A DNA stretch of 64,000 bases from Rhodospirillaceae bacterium (GCA_002709955.1 PAQY01000022.1:1-64000); one strand, 5' to 3'; positions 26,375-36,106 are shown, counted from the stretch's first letter. Made by a program: numbers and translations. Notes: generated from the sequence alone by a model not told the origin.

Positions 26375-28966
26375 ATGCGTTTTGTCGGCCGTGCCTTTTT
26401 GTATCTGTTTTTCCTGGGGATGCTGGTGGGCGTCGCCGGGTTGGGCGTCGTTGGCTGGGCATTCTGGCATTATGGTCAGGGCCTTCCAGATTATAAGCAA
26501 TTGGCGGATTATGAACCACCGACCTCTACCCGTGTGCATGCAGGCGATGGTCGACTATTGGCAGAATTTGCCGTTGAATCGCGGGTTTTCGTTCCCATTG
26601 ATGCCATTCCAAAACGTGTTTCAGAAGGCTTCATCGCGGCAGAGGATCAAAATTTCTATAGGCATTTTGGTGTGGATATTCAGGCACTGATCCGCGCCGT
26701 TATCACCAACGTTGTCCATGTCACACAAGGGCGGCGGCTGGTTGGGGCGTCCACAATCACGCAACAGGTGGCAAAAAACTTTCTGCTGACAAATGAAGTG
26801 TCCATCGCACGAAAAGTGAAAGAGGCCATTCTGGCGCTGCGCATCGAACGCGCGTTGAATAAGGACCGCATCCTGGAACTGTATTTGAACGAGATTTATC
26901 TGGGCTATCGGTCCTATGGCGTTGCCGCTGCGGCCCTGAACTATTTTGATAAAAGCCTGGATGACCTGACCATTGCCGAAATCGCCTATCTGGCGGCCCT
27001 GCCGAAAGGTCCGAACAATTATCACCCGGTCCGGCGAAAAGAGGCTGCGATTGCCCGCCGAAACTGGGTGATCGACCGGATGCTGGAAGAGAAATTCATC
27101 ACGGCAGAGGAAGCCGCTATCGCAACGGCATCGCCGCTGGTTGTCCAAAATCATGCTGATGCGGATCTGGTCGATGCCGGGTATTTTCTGGAAGAAGTCA
27201 GACGGGACCTGGGCGATCGCTTTGGCGAAGACGGGCTGTATTCCGGGGGGATGTCGGTGCGGACCTCACTGGACCCGACATTGCAGGAAATGGCCCGCCA
27301 GTCCTTGCGGGATGGGTTGATCGCCTATGATCACCGCCATGGCTATCGCGGGGCCGTCGGGCGCGTGGGCGACAATGAACCCTGGCTGGAAGCACTGATC
27401 GCCTTTCAAATACCCGCAGGTGCCCTGAATTGGGTGCCCGCCGCCGTGTTGTCGGTTGACAAAGATAAGGCGCAGATCGGATTGCGGAACAACAGCACGG
27501 GAACTATCCCCTTAGATGAAGTCCGCTGGGCCCGCGCCGCGCTTGGCGGGGAAGACCGCACGGTGGGGCCATCGATCAAATCAGTCACTGACGTCCTGAA
27601 AGTCGGGGATATTATTCTTGTCGAGCCGGTAACCCAGACCACGCCAAATGAAGAGGGCGAAACCCCGAAACCTTATCCGGAAGGCACCTATAGCCTGCGC
27701 CAGATACCGGAAGTGAACGGCGCTATCGTTGCCATGGACCCCCATACCGGCCGTGTTTTAGCCATGTCCGGTGGCTGGAGCTTTGAAACCAGTCAATTCA
27801 ATCGGGCAACCCAGGCCTATCGGCAACCAGGATCGGCTTTTAAGCCCTTTGTTTATCTGACCGCCCTGGAAAACGGCTATACACCCGCCACAATCATTCT
27901 GGATGCGCCTTTTGTTATTGATCAGGGGCCGGGGCTTGGGAAATGGAAACCCTCAAACTTCTCCAACGAATTCTATGGCCCGTCCCCCATGCGCGTCGGC
28001 ATTGAAAAATCGCGCAATCTAATGACGGTGCGTCTGGCCCAGGCGATTGGCATGGATAAAGTGTCCGAAACAGTAGAGCGGTTTGGGATCGTCAAGAACA
28101 TGCCGCCGCAATTGGCCATGTCGTTAGGGTCTGCGGATGTGCGCCTGATTGACATGGTTGCGGCCTATGGCGCGCTGGTCAATGGCGGAAAGAAGGTCGA
28201 ACCAACATTGATCGACCGTATTCAGGACCGCAACGGTAAGACAGTGTTCCGGCATGATGATCGCACCTGCGCTGAATGTGATGTCAAATACTGGGACAAT
28301 CAGCCGGTACCAATCCTGCCGGACAACAGGATCCAACTGACAACGCCGACATCTGCCTATCAGATCGTCACCATGCTGGAAGGCGTGGTTCAGCGGGGAA
28401 CCGGACGAAGCATCGCACAGTTGGGCAAGCCATTGGGCGGTAAAACAGGAACCACGAATGATTCCCGCGACACCTGGTTTGTTGGATTTTCTCCTGATCT
28501 GGTTGCCGGAATCTTTATTGGTTTCGACACCCCAATTCCATTGGGCCGCCAGCCCTGGGGGGGTCAAGAGACCGGGTCGTCTGTTGCAGCCCCGGTTTTC
28601 AAAGAATTCATGGGCCAGGCCCTGGCCGATAAACCCGCCATTCCCTTCCGAACACCCCCTGGCATTCGCATGGTGCGCATTGATGCGGAAACCGGCAAAC
28701 TGGCCAGCCCATCCAGCAGTAAGGTCATCCAGGAAGCCTTTAAGGCCGGAACAGAACCCGGTGCCAATTCCGATGGTGTCATCATCACCGGCAATGGCGC
28801 CCCGATCCTGCCAATCGTCCAAACTGGAGAGCCGGGCGTCCAAGATGGGGGTGACTCTGAACCCGCATCCTCCATTGGAAATAATGGATTCATTCCGATG
28901 CCAACAAACAACGCCCCAACCGGCGATAATCCCAATTCTCCCGCAGCGCCTAGCGGTATCTACTGA
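26375..28966 (+). CDS. mrcA: Penicillin-binding protein 1A (bifunctional class A)
   Basis: An 863-residue class A PBP that polymerises and cross-links peptidoglycan. A short cytoplasmic end and one membrane helix (about 6-32) precede the GT51 domain with EDQNFYRHFGVD, GASTITQQVAKN and RILELYLNEIYLG. An OB-like insert (about 320-430) precedes the transpeptidase domain with the active Ser in PGSAFKPF, the second motif in EKSRNLMTV and GGKTGTTND. The tail (about 780-863) is Gly/Asn/Pro-rich and disordered. ATG 26375 is behind GGGAGTCCCT. Confidence 0.97.
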   Translation: MRFVGRAFLYLFFLGMLVGVAGLGVVGWAFWHYGQGLPDYKQLADYEPPTSTRVHAGDGRLLAEFAVESRVFVPIDAIPKRVSEGFIAAEDQNFYRHFGVDIQALIRAVITNVVHVTQGRRLVGASTITQQVAKNFLLTNEVSIARKVKEAILALRIERALNKDRILELYLNEIYLGYRSYGVAAAALNYFDKSLDDLTIAEIAYLAALPKGPNNYHPVRRKEAAIARRNWVIDRMLEEKFITAEEAAIATASPLVVQNHADADLVDAGYFLEEVRRDLGDRFGEDGLYSGGMSVRTSLDPTLQEMARQSLRDGLIAYDHRHGYRGAVGRVGDNEPWLEALIAFQIPAGALNWVPAAVLSVDKDKAQIGLRNNSTGTIPLDEVRWARAALGGEDRTVGPSIKSVTDVLKVGDIILVEPVTQTTPNEEGETPKPYPEGTYSLRQIPEVNGAIVAMDPHTGRVLAMSGGWSFETSQFNRATQAYRQPGSAFKPFVYLTALENGYTPATIILDAPFVIDQGPGLGKWKPSNFSNEFYGPSPMRVGIEKSRNLMTVRLAQAIGMDKVSETVERFGIVKNMPPQLAMSLGSADVRLIDMVAAYGALVNGGKKVEPTLIDRIQDRNGKTVFRHDDRTCAECDVKYWDNQPVPILPDNRIQLTTPTSAYQIVTMLEGVVQRGTGRSIAQLGKPLGGKTGTTNDSRDTWFVGFSPDLVAGIFIGFDTPIPLGRQPWGGQETGSSVAAPVFKEFMGQALADKPAIPFRTPPGIRMVRIDAETGKLASPSSSKVIQEAFKAGTEPGANSDGVIITGNGAPILPIVQTGEPGVQDGGDSEPASSIGNNGFIPMPTNNAPTGDNPNSPAAPSGIY

Positions 28967-29122
28967 TCGGAAAACAGCCACCCAGCCCGAAAGTGCGGCG
29001 ATCGAATAGAGGCTGTGAAATGGTCGATTGGTTGCCATAATACCAGGAAGGCGCTATGCAGCGCCCTATTCGGGGCGCGATTGGCCCTGATCCGTCGTCA
29101 GCCAATTGGGAACGCAAATAGA

Positions 29123-30103
29123 ATGCCCCTTTCCCCTGTTCAGAGAAAAGGTGTTTTCACGGCGCTGAAAATCGCTGTTACCGTGGCATTGTTCTGGATG
29201 ATCGCATCCAAGCTGGACCTGTCCGATATCGCAAATCGCCTCAGCACGGCACAGCCATTAGGGTTGGGCCTGGCGACAGTGCTGATCTTTTTCCAACTGG
29301 CCTTGAATTCTGAGCGTTGGCGCAGGCTGCTGCGGATGGATCAGGTCACCCTGCCTTATCGACTGAGTTATCGGTATTATCTGGAGGCCATGTTCTTCAA
29401 CCAGGCCCTGCCCGGTGCCGTGGGTGGGGATGTCATGCGTGTCTATCGCATTCGGAAATTTTGCGCTTCTGTCGGGCAGGCGCTGACCAGTGTACTATTG
29501 GATCGCATCACCGGTCTGATCGGGCTGTGCCTTCTGATTGCGATTGGTTTGCCCATGCTGATGCAACGAACTGGCGATCATGGCATCCTAAACGGGTTCC
29601 TGATGATCGGTCTGGCAGGCGTGATTGGACTCGGGATCGTAATCCTGATCGCACGACAATCAGAACAGGGGCGGGGCGGTCGTATCCGTGCGTTCGTTGT
29701 TAAGCTGTCGCGTGTCTTTGTGCGATTGATCAGCCGCCCCCGCGATGCCGTGCCGATACTGCTGCTTGCGCTGGGGACACATTTGACCATTGTGCTGACG
29801 GCCTATATCTCTGCACAGGCCTTGGCGTTGCCGTTCACCTACTGGGATTGCCTGATCATCGTGCCAACGTCTATCCTGATCGCAACATTGCCGATCTCGC
29901 TGGGCGGATGGGGCGTTCGTGAGGGGGCAATGGCAGCCGGATTCGCCCTGATCGGGGGCGATGCCGGGGGGGCGGTTGCCCTGTCCATTGTAATGGGACT
30001 GGAAATTCTGGCCGTCGGACTGGTTGGCGGCATTGTGTGGTTTATGAGTGGCACCACCCGCGCGGATGCAGAAGCCCTGACCCTGGTGGAAAAAGGAGAG
30101 TGA
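29123..30103 (+). CDS. Lysylphosphatidylglycerol-synthase-like membrane protein (UPF0104/DUF2156-type TM domain)
   Basis: A 326-residue polytopic membrane protein with about 8-9 helices, of the LPG synthase transmembrane/YbhN/AglD family. Family motifs are the NSERWRRLLRM loop, the FFNQALPGAVGGDVMRVYRI stretch and the C-terminal ISLGGWGVREGAMAA. Members are linked to lipid or polyprenyl-glycan flipping, or as the membrane half of MprF. ATG 29123 is chosen over 29015, giving a normal N-terminus. It is followed 2 nt later by a methyltransferase-GT2 fusion gene, so a lipid-linked sugar as cargo is a reasonable guess. Confidence 0.84.
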   Translation: MPLSPVQRKGVFTALKIAVTVALFWMIASKLDLSDIANRLSTAQPLGLGLATVLIFFQLALNSERWRRLLRMDQVTLPYRLSYRYYLEAMFFNQALPGAVGGDVMRVYRIRKFCASVGQALTSVLLDRITGLIGLCLLIAIGLPMLMQRTGDHGILNGFLMIGLAGVIGLGIVILIARQSEQGRGGRIRAFVVKLSRVFVRLISRPRDAVPILLLALGTHLTIVLTAYISAQALALPFTYWDCLIIVPTSILIATLPISLGGWGVREGAMAAGFALIGGDAGGAVALSIVMGLEILAVGLVGGIVWFMSGTTRADAEALTLVEKGE

Positions 30104-30105
30104 GT

Positions 30106-31773
30106 GTGGCAAAGACGGCGACCGTAAAGAAAGCGACAGCGAAGAAAGCTGCGGCCAAAAAGGCGGTTTCAAAAAAAAGCACCGCAACAAAGGTCAACGC
30201 CAAAAAGGGGAGCGCCAAAAAGGCGAGCGCAAAAAAGGCCTCTACCCGCAAAACATCTGCAAAAGCTGCGACCACACATCTGTCCATCCCCAAGCGAAAT
30301 GGGTGGCAGAACACGCTATCGGCCCGAAAGACCGCCATTCTGGAATATAACCAGCAGATGGCCGCCAAGCGGGATGATTGGCGCGCCAAGAATGCCGGTT
30401 TCTATGACGATGACATGGCCTTCCTGAGATTCCTGATTCCGGAAGGGTCGCGCATTCTGGATCTGGGCTGTGGGACCGGCGCGCAATTGGCGGGGCTGAA
30501 ACCATCCTTTGGTATGGGCGTGGATTTTTCCGCCAATATGGTTGATGTCGCACGCAGCACCTATCCCGAACATGAATATCCGGAACTGCAATTCCGCGTC
30601 GGCGATGTAGAACAGTTGCGCAGCCTGCGCGGGGAGCTTGCCGGTCCCTATGATTTCATCCTGCTGTCCGATACGCTGGGCTTTGTGGATGACTGTCAGG
30701 CGATGCTGGAGCAGATACACGACCTGTGTGATGAGGAAACCCGCATCGTCATTACCTATTACAGCCATTTGTGGGAGCCGGTCCTGCGCGCGGGGGAGGC
30801 AACGGGCCTGAAAATGCCCCAGCCTGAGGTGAACTTCCTCAGCCCCGCCGATATCGGCAATATATTGGGCCTGTCTGATTTCGATGTGATCAAGACTGAA
30901 TGGCGTCAATTGGTACCTGCCCGCCTGTTTGGCGTGGGCACGGCGATCAATCGCTATATCGGAACCTTGCCGCTGATCCGGAAGCTTTCGCTGCGCCATT
31001 TCATTGTTGCGCGGTCCCAGCGCAAGGCGAAACGCAAGGACCTTTCGACCACGGTTCTGGTCCCCTGTCGCAATGAAAAGGGTAATATCGAAAGCGCGAT
31101 CACCCGCCTGCCCCGCTTCTGTAAAGATATGGAAGTGTTGTATGTTGAGGGCAATTCCTCCGACGGGACATTCGAGGAATGCGAACGCGTGCGCGATCAC
31201 TATGCTAAGCCTGAAAATGGCGCCTGGGATATCAAGGTTTTCAAACAACCCGGCAAGGGCAAGGGTGATGCCGTCCGCAAAGGCTTTGACGAGGCCCGCG
31301 GCGATATTCTGATGATCCTGGATGCAGACCTGACCATGCCGCCGGAAGAATTGCCGAAATTCTATGAGGCCATCGCCACCGGCAAGGGGGAGTTCATCAA
31401 TGGATCCCGCCTGGTTTATCCGATGGAAAAGGGCGCGATGCGATTCCTGAATTATTGGGCGAACCGAACCTTTGCCATGATCTTCTCATTCTTGCTGAAC
31501 CAGCGTTTCACCGACACTCTGTGCGGGACGAAGGTTCTGACACGGGCCGATTATCACAAGATTCAGGCAGGCCGCAGCTATTTCGGGGATTTCGATCCGT
31601 TCGGCGATTTTGATCTGATTTTTGGTGCGGCAAAACAGAACCTGAAGATCATTGAAATCCCCATGCGCTATGCCGACCGCACCTATGGCGAACCCCAGAT
31701 CAGTCGCTTCCGCGATGGCTGGTTGTTGTTGAAAATGGTCGTCTTTGCCTGGCGCAAGCTGAAAGCCTTTTGA
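30106..31773 (+). CDS. Fusion: Lys/Ala-rich tail, SAM methyltransferase and GT2 glycosyltransferase
   Basis: A 555-residue multidomain protein starting at GTG 30106, with AAGGAG 7 nt upstream and 2 nt after the previous stop. Residues 2-50 are a histone H1/AlgP-like Lys/Ala/Ser/Thr tract (AKTATVKKATAKKAAAKK and repeats). Residues about 85-310 are a class I methyltransferase (RILDLGCGTGAQLAG, SDTLGFVDD). Residues about 325-550 are a GT2 domain of the polyprenyl-phosphate sugar transferase type: VLVPCRNEKGNIESA, GNSSDGTFEE, LDADLTMPPEELPK, INGSRLVYPME and a membrane-like NRTFAMIFSFLL. It overlaps the next methyltransferase gene by 4 nt. The fusion probably makes and modifies a lipid-linked sugar; the cationic tail may bind membrane or polyanions. 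Confidence 0.82.
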   Translation: MAKTATVKKATAKKAAAKKAVSKKSTATKVNAKKGSAKKASAKKASTRKTSAKAATTHLSIPKRNGWQNTLSARKTAILEYNQQMAAKRDDWRAKNAGFYDDDMAFLRFLIPEGSRILDLGCGTGAQLAGLKPSFGMGVDFSANMVDVARSTYPEHEYPELQFRVGDVEQLRSLRGELAGPYDFILLSDTLGFVDDCQAMLEQIHDLCDEETRIVITYYSHLWEPVLRAGEATGLKMPQPEVNFLSPADIGNILGLSDFDVIKTEWRQLVPARLFGVGTAINRYIGTLPLIRKLSLRHFIVARSQRKAKRKDLSTTVLVPCRNEKGNIESAITRLPRFCKDMEVLYVEGNSSDGTFEECERVRDHYAKPENGAWDIKVFKQPGKGKGDAVRKGFDEARGDILMILDADLTMPPEELPKFYEAIATGKGEFINGSRLVYPMEKGAMRFLNYWANRTFAMIFSFLLNQRFTDTLCGTKVLTRADYHKIQAGRSYFGDFDPFGDFDLIFGAAKQNLKIIEIPMRYADRTYGEPQISRFRDGWLLLKMVVFAWRKLKAF

Positions 31774-32534
31774 TCGTGAGCATCGATCCCCGATTGACTG
31801 CCCATAGCAAGGTCTGGTCCAAAAAGGCCGGGCTGCGCGCCGTCTATGGCGATTACTATCGCCGCATGCTGTCGGCCCTGCCCCAAGAAGGGGCCTATCT
31901 GGAAGTCGGCGCTGGATCGGGCCACAGCCGGGATTTCAGCAAGGGGTTGGATATCACGCGACTGGACATCTTGCCCGCCCCCTGGGTCGATGCCGTGGCC
32001 GACGCCCATCAATTGCCTTTTCCAGATGGCTGTTTCGATGGGATATTCATGATCGATGTGCTGCATCATCTGGCGGATCCCAAGACCTTCTTTCAGGAAG
32101 CCGCCAGGGTTCTGAAGCCAGGCGGGCGCATTGCCTTGATCGAACCCGGCATCACACCGTTAAGCTGGGTCTTCTATAATTACCTGCATGAAGAGCCCGT
32201 GGATCTGTCGGTCGATCCGATGGTCAAACAAGATTATGGTGCGACCAAAGACCCGTTTGAGTCCAATCAGGCCATCCCCACCCTGCTGTACCGGCGTGAA
32301 GAACACCGCATATCCCTGTCCGAAGGGGTACCTGCCTTGCGCACCGTCAGCCGCCAGTGGTTGAGCCTGTTTGCCTATCCCCTGTCTGGCGGGTTCAAGG
32401 CGTGGTCGCTGTTGCCAGCCTCTCTGGTCGATCCCGTGCTGCGTCTGGAAGACAGGTTGATCCCCTGGATGGGCAGCCTGATTGGCTTCCGGTTGTTCGT
32501 GGTGATGGAAAAGCGGCACAAAGCAACGCCATGA
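31770..32534 (+). CDS. Class I SAM-dependent methyltransferase
   Basis: A 254-residue Methyltransf_11-type enzyme. Motif I is YLEVGAGSGHSRDFSKG, followed by RLDILP, AHQLPFPDGCFDGIF and IDVLHHLADP; the post-motif is VLKPGGRIALIEPG. The C-terminal half (HEEPVDLSVDP onward) is less conserved and may form a substrate cap. The start is TTG 31770 in TTGA overlap with the upstream TGA, or GTG 31776. Coupling to the MT-GT2 fusion suggests action on the same product. Confidence 0.82.
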   Translation: MIVSIDPRLTAHSKVWSKKAGLRAVYGDYYRRMLSALPQEGAYLEVGAGSGHSRDFSKGLDITRLDILPAPWVDAVADAHQLPFPDGCFDGIFMIDVLHHLADPKTFFQEAARVLKPGGRIALIEPGITPLSWVFYNYLHEEPVDLSVDPMVKQDYGATKDPFESNQAIPTLLYRREEHRISLSEGVPALRTVSRQWLSLFAYPLSGGFKAWSLLPASLVDPVLRLEDRLIPWMGSLIGFRLFVVMEKRHKATP

Positions 32535-33373
32535 ACTACCGCCACGCCTTTCATGCGGGAAACTTTGCCGATGTGCACAAACACTGGGTCCTGACCCTGT
32601 TGCTGGAGCGTCTGTGCGCGAAGGATAAACCCTTCTTCGTGCTGGACAGCCATGCCGGGGCGGGCTTTTACGACCTGGAACGGGAAGAAACAGAACGGAC
32701 CGGCGAAGCGGCACAGGGCATCGCCCGGTTTCTGGATGCAGAACCCCTGCCAGACTGCTTTGATGCCTATGCAAATACCATCCGCGGTCTGAACCCGGAT
32801 GGCGGGTTGCGCTGGTATCCGGGATCCCCCTGGCTGGTCGCACAAGCCCTGCGCGCCGGGGACCGCTTCATCGCGGTGGAAGCCCATCCAGAGGAAGCCC
32901 GCCTGTTGCGCGAAACCCTGCGCCAGACCCGTGCTGCCCAGGTTTTGCAGCGGGATGGCTATACAGTAATCCCGTCAACCCTGCCGCCCAAGGAACGACG
33001 GGGCCTGGTCCTGATCGATCCGCCCTATGAAACGCCTGACGAAATCGCCCGCATTGTGAAGGCCGTGGTCGATGGCATGGTGCGGTTCCCCAGCGCCAGC
33101 ATTGCCATCTGGTATCCCATCAAGACCCGCGCCCTGGGTGACGTGCTGACCCAAAAATTGAGTGAGGCGCTGCCTGCCACAGACCGGGGACGCCTGCGCT
33201 GTGAACTTTGGGTCACGGCACCCGACCGCGAAGAATCTGGCCTGACCGGCAGCGGATTGCTGTTGCTCAATCCGATCTGGCCCATGGAAGAAACCCTGAA
33301 TATCGGCATGCCGTCGCTGGCCCATATCCTGGGTCAGAACGCCCAGGCCGGATCACGGGTGGATAGGTTTTAA
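32531..33373 (+). CDS. rlmJ: 23S rRNA (adenine(2030)-N(6))-methyltransferase RlmJ
   Basis: A 280-residue m6A methyltransferase for 23S rRNA. The N-terminus NYRHAFHAGNFADVHKHW is diagnostic, the SAM-binding part has LDSHAGAGFYDL, and the catalytic motif is DPPYE (LVLIDPPYETPDE). The ATG overlaps the previous TGA (ATGA), so the start is clear and translation is coupled, although a link to the glycosyltransferase genes is not obvious. A REP-like repeat region follows. Confidence 0.95.
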   Translation: MNYRHAFHAGNFADVHKHWVLTLLLERLCAKDKPFFVLDSHAGAGFYDLEREETERTGEAAQGIARFLDAEPLPDCFDAYANTIRGLNPDGGLRWYPGSPWLVAQALRAGDRFIAVEAHPEEARLLRETLRQTRAAQVLQRDGYTVIPSTLPPKERRGLVLIDPPYETPDEIARIVKAVVDGMVRFPSASIAIWYPIKTRALGDVLTQKLSEALPATDRGRLRCELWVTAPDREESGLTGSGLLLLNPIWPMEETLNIGMPSLAHILGQNAQAGSRVDRF

Positions 33374-33421
33374 GCCTGCCGCCGTCTCTTGCTTTACGGA
33401 AAAGAGGGCAAACAGAGCCGA

Positions 33422-33503
33422 CGTTCCCGCGCGGGCGGTATCCAGGGCGAAAGGCACCAATTCTGCCTGCCGCCCTGGTTCCCGGATCAAGTCCGGGATG
33501 ACG
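33422..33503. repeat. REP-like intergenic element, copy 1
   Basis: A composite element of short palindromes: CCAGGGC/GCCCTGG and TCCCGGATCAAGTCCGGGA, ending in ATGACG. The part from TATCCAGGGC to GGGATGACG matches copy 2 (33571-33655) with few changes. Such units are known as dispersed intergenic repeats in many Alphaproteobacteria. Confidence 0.8.
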
Positions 33504-33570
33504 AAATGGCGTATATGTCAGCCCCTCAGCGCCCTTCGAGCCTTCTCTGCGCGCTCTGCGTTTATTCCCC

Positions 33571-33655
33571 GTCATACTCGCGAAAGCGGGTATCCAGGGC
33601 CAAACGCACCAATTCTGCCTGCCGCCCTGGATCCCGGATCAGGTCCGGGATGACG
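33571..33655. repeat. REP-like intergenic element, copy 2
   Basis: The complete copy: it begins CGTCATACTCGCGAAAGCGGG, carries CCAGGGC...GCCCTGG, and ends with the TCCCGGATCAGGTCCGGGA hairpin and ATGACG. The ends GTCAT and ATGAC are complementary, so the whole unit can fold. It is in direct orientation to copy 1, 149 bp away, between the rlmJ stop and the DMGDH-like gene's 3' end. Confidence 0.8.
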
Positions 33656-33670
33656 CATTGCACGCGCGCC

Positions 33671-36106
33671 CTAACCCCGCATACGCTCCGCTTTCGGGTC
33701 GAACAAGGGCTCTGACAGGATCGTGGCTGGCAACATTTCGCCAAACACCTCGACCCGGAAGAGGTCGTCGCTGAACTCCTCTGCCATATCAGCGGGGATA
33801 TAGCCCATGGCGACGGATTTGTTGGCATGATGGGCATACATGCCCGACGTTACATAGCCGACAATCTTGCCGTCACGATAGATCGGCTCGTTACCCATCA
33901 CATCGATTTCTTTTGCTTTCAGGGTGAAGGTCACCAGCCGTTTGGCGGGCCCGTCCTGCAATTCCTTCATTGCTGCCTCTCGACCGATGAAGTCATTCTT
34001 CTTCATATCGACAAATCGGCCCATCGCCGCCGCATAAGGACCGTAGATCGGGCGATATTCTGTCGCCCAGGAGCCGAACCCTTTTTCCAGGCTCATGGAG
34101 CGCATCGCACGGGACCCAAACAGTTTGATCCCATAATCGGCACCGATGGTCAGGATGTCATCAAACAGGCGGGTATGGAATTCCGGCTTCACCCAAAGCT
34201 CGTAACCCAGATCCCCGGTGAAGGAGACCCGCCCGACCATGGCAGGGACCATGCCCAATTCCATCTTTTTGAAATCCAGGAACTTGAAGGCGTCATGAGA
34301 AACATCGGCATCGGTTAATTTAGCCAAGACTTCGCGGGCCTTTGGACCAGCAATGGTCAGGCCGACAAGGCCCAGGCCATGCGCCTTGATCGTCACACTG
34401 CCGTCTTCTGGCAGATGCGCTTCAAACCAGCGCATGTGATAGGCTTCGCCCGCGCCGGACCCAAAGATGAAGAATTGCTCGTCAGCCAGTTTGCCAACGG
34501 TGAAATCACCAATGACCTTGCCCTTTTCGTTCAACATGGGCGACAGGGTCAGTCGGCCCTGGCGCGGCATCTTGTTGGCCAGCATATGGCTCAGCCAGCT
34601 TTCCGCCCCCGGTCCGGTGATTTCATATTTTGCGAAGGACGAAATATCGGCCAGTCCGACCCCATTTCGCACGGCCTGACATTCCGCCTTGATATGCGGG
34701 AAGGCATTGGATCGCAGGAAGGTGATGTTTTCCACCGGCTCCATGCCCTTGGGCGCGTACCACAGCGCCTGTTCCATGCCATAGGCGACACCAAACACCG
34801 CATTCATGGCCTTCTGGCGCTCATAGATCGGGGTGGTGCGCAGCGGGCGGGCGGCGGTCAGTTCCTCATTCGGGAAACGGACCTTGAACCGGCGGGAATA
34901 GTTTTCCCGCACCCGGGCATTGGTATAGGCCATTGTCGTCCAATCGCCATAGCGCGACACATCCATGCCCCAGATATCAAAGCCCGGATCGCCATTGATC
35001 ATCCAGTTCGACAGCGCCAGGCCGACCCCGCCGCCCTGTCTGAACCCTGCCATAACGCCACAGGCGCACCAGTAATTCTTCAGGCCGCGCACTGGACCCA
35101 CCAACGGGTTGCCATCGGGCGCGAAGGTGAAGGGTCCATTGATGATCTGTTTGATCCCGGCGCGCTGGAACGGTGGGAAGTGACGGAAGCCAACTTCCAG
35201 CGATGGCGCGATACGATCGATATCTTCCTGCAGCAATTCATGGCCGAAATCCCAGGGTGTCTCTTTTGGGGACCACGGCACGCAGGCCTTTTCATAGGTG
35301 CCCATCAGCATGCCCTGGCGTTCCTGACGCATATAAATCTCGCCATCAGGATCAACGACATGCAGCACTTCCTTGCCGGTGGATTTATTGATCTCCGCCA
35401 CTTCGGGCATGTCTTCGGTGATCAGATACATATGTTCCATGGCCAGAACCGGCAGTTCCAGGCCAACCATGCGCCCGACTTCCCGCGCCCACAGACCGCC
35501 CGCATTGACCACATGATCGGCCTGCATGGTTCCCTGTTCGGTGATCACGGTCCAGGTGCCGTCCGGATTCTGCTGCAGGTCGGTGACGCGGTTTCTCAGG
35601 TAAATCTCTGCCCCGCCCAGCTTGGCCGCCTTGGCATAGGCATGGGTCGTGCCCGATGGATCCAGATGCCCATGCAACGGTGTCCACAATGCGCCCAGGA
35701 ATTCCTTGGGGTCCATGATCGGCAGGATCTTTTCCGCCTCTTTCGGGGTCAGCAATTCGGTTTCGATGCCCAGCAGCTTCTCCTGGCTCTGCATCACTTT
35801 CAGCAGCTCCAGACGCTCTGGCGTCGCGGCCAGGAACACACCCTCGGTCAGATGGAAACCGGTCGACTGGCCGGAAATTTCCTCGATCTCTTTATACAGA
35901 TCAATGGTATAGGATTGCAGCTTCGCGACCTGCGGGTCGCCATTGATGGTGTGAAAACCGCCCGCCGCATGCCAGGTCGACCCGGATGTCAGTTCAGACC
36001 GTTCGATCAGAACCACATCTTTCCAACCCAGCTTGGTCAGATGATACAATACCGAACACCCAACAACCCCGCCCCCGATTACCACCGCCTGTGCATGCGA
36101 CTTCAT
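33671..36106 (-). CDS. Dimethylglycine/sarcosine dehydrogenase-like FAD protein with GcvT domain
   Basis: An 811-residue flavoprotein of the DMGDH family. The N-terminal DAO domain has the FAD fold VVIGGGVVGCS and GSTWHAAGG, whose His aligns with the covalent FAD-binding His of DMGDH. A FAO_M-type linker (about 370-430) and a GcvT-like folate-binding domain with its C-terminal barrel (about 430-811) follow, so a tetrahydrofolate-coupled oxidative N-demethylation is expected. ATG 36106 follows AAAGGG by 8 nt; the frame is open to 36151. It is divergent from dddP over 270 bp. The exact methylated amine (dimethylglycine, sarcosine or other) cannot be inferred. Confidence 0.88.
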   Translation of the reverse strand: MKSHAQAVVIGGGVVGCSVLYHLTKLGWKDVVLIERSELTSGSTWHAAGGFHTINGDPQVAKLQSYTIDLYKEIEEISGQSTGFHLTEGVFLAATPERLELLKVMQSQEKLLGIETELLTPKEAEKILPIMDPKEFLGALWTPLHGHLDPSGTTHAYAKAAKLGGAEIYLRNRVTDLQQNPDGTWTVITEQGTMQADHVVNAGGLWAREVGRMVGLELPVLAMEHMYLITEDMPEVAEINKSTGKEVLHVVDPDGEIYMRQERQGMLMGTYEKACVPWSPKETPWDFGHELLQEDIDRIAPSLEVGFRHFPPFQRAGIKQIINGPFTFAPDGNPLVGPVRGLKNYWCACGVMAGFRQGGGVGLALSNWMINGDPGFDIWGMDVSRYGDWTTMAYTNARVRENYSRRFKVRFPNEELTAARPLRTTPIYERQKAMNAVFGVAYGMEQALWYAPKGMEPVENITFLRSNAFPHIKAECQAVRNGVGLADISSFAKYEITGPGAESWLSHMLANKMPRQGRLTLSPMLNEKGKVIGDFTVGKLADEQFFIFGSGAGEAYHMRWFEAHLPEDGSVTIKAHGLGLVGLTIAGPKAREVLAKLTDADVSHDAFKFLDFKKMELGMVPAMVGRVSFTGDLGYELWVKPEFHTRLFDDILTIGADYGIKLFGSRAMRSMSLEKGFGSWATEYRPIYGPYAAAMGRFVDMKKNDFIGREAAMKELQDGPAKRLVTFTLKAKEIDVMGNEPIYRDGKIVGYVTSGMYAHHANKSVAMGYIPADMAEEFSDDLFRVEVFGEMLPATILSEPLFDPKAERMRG

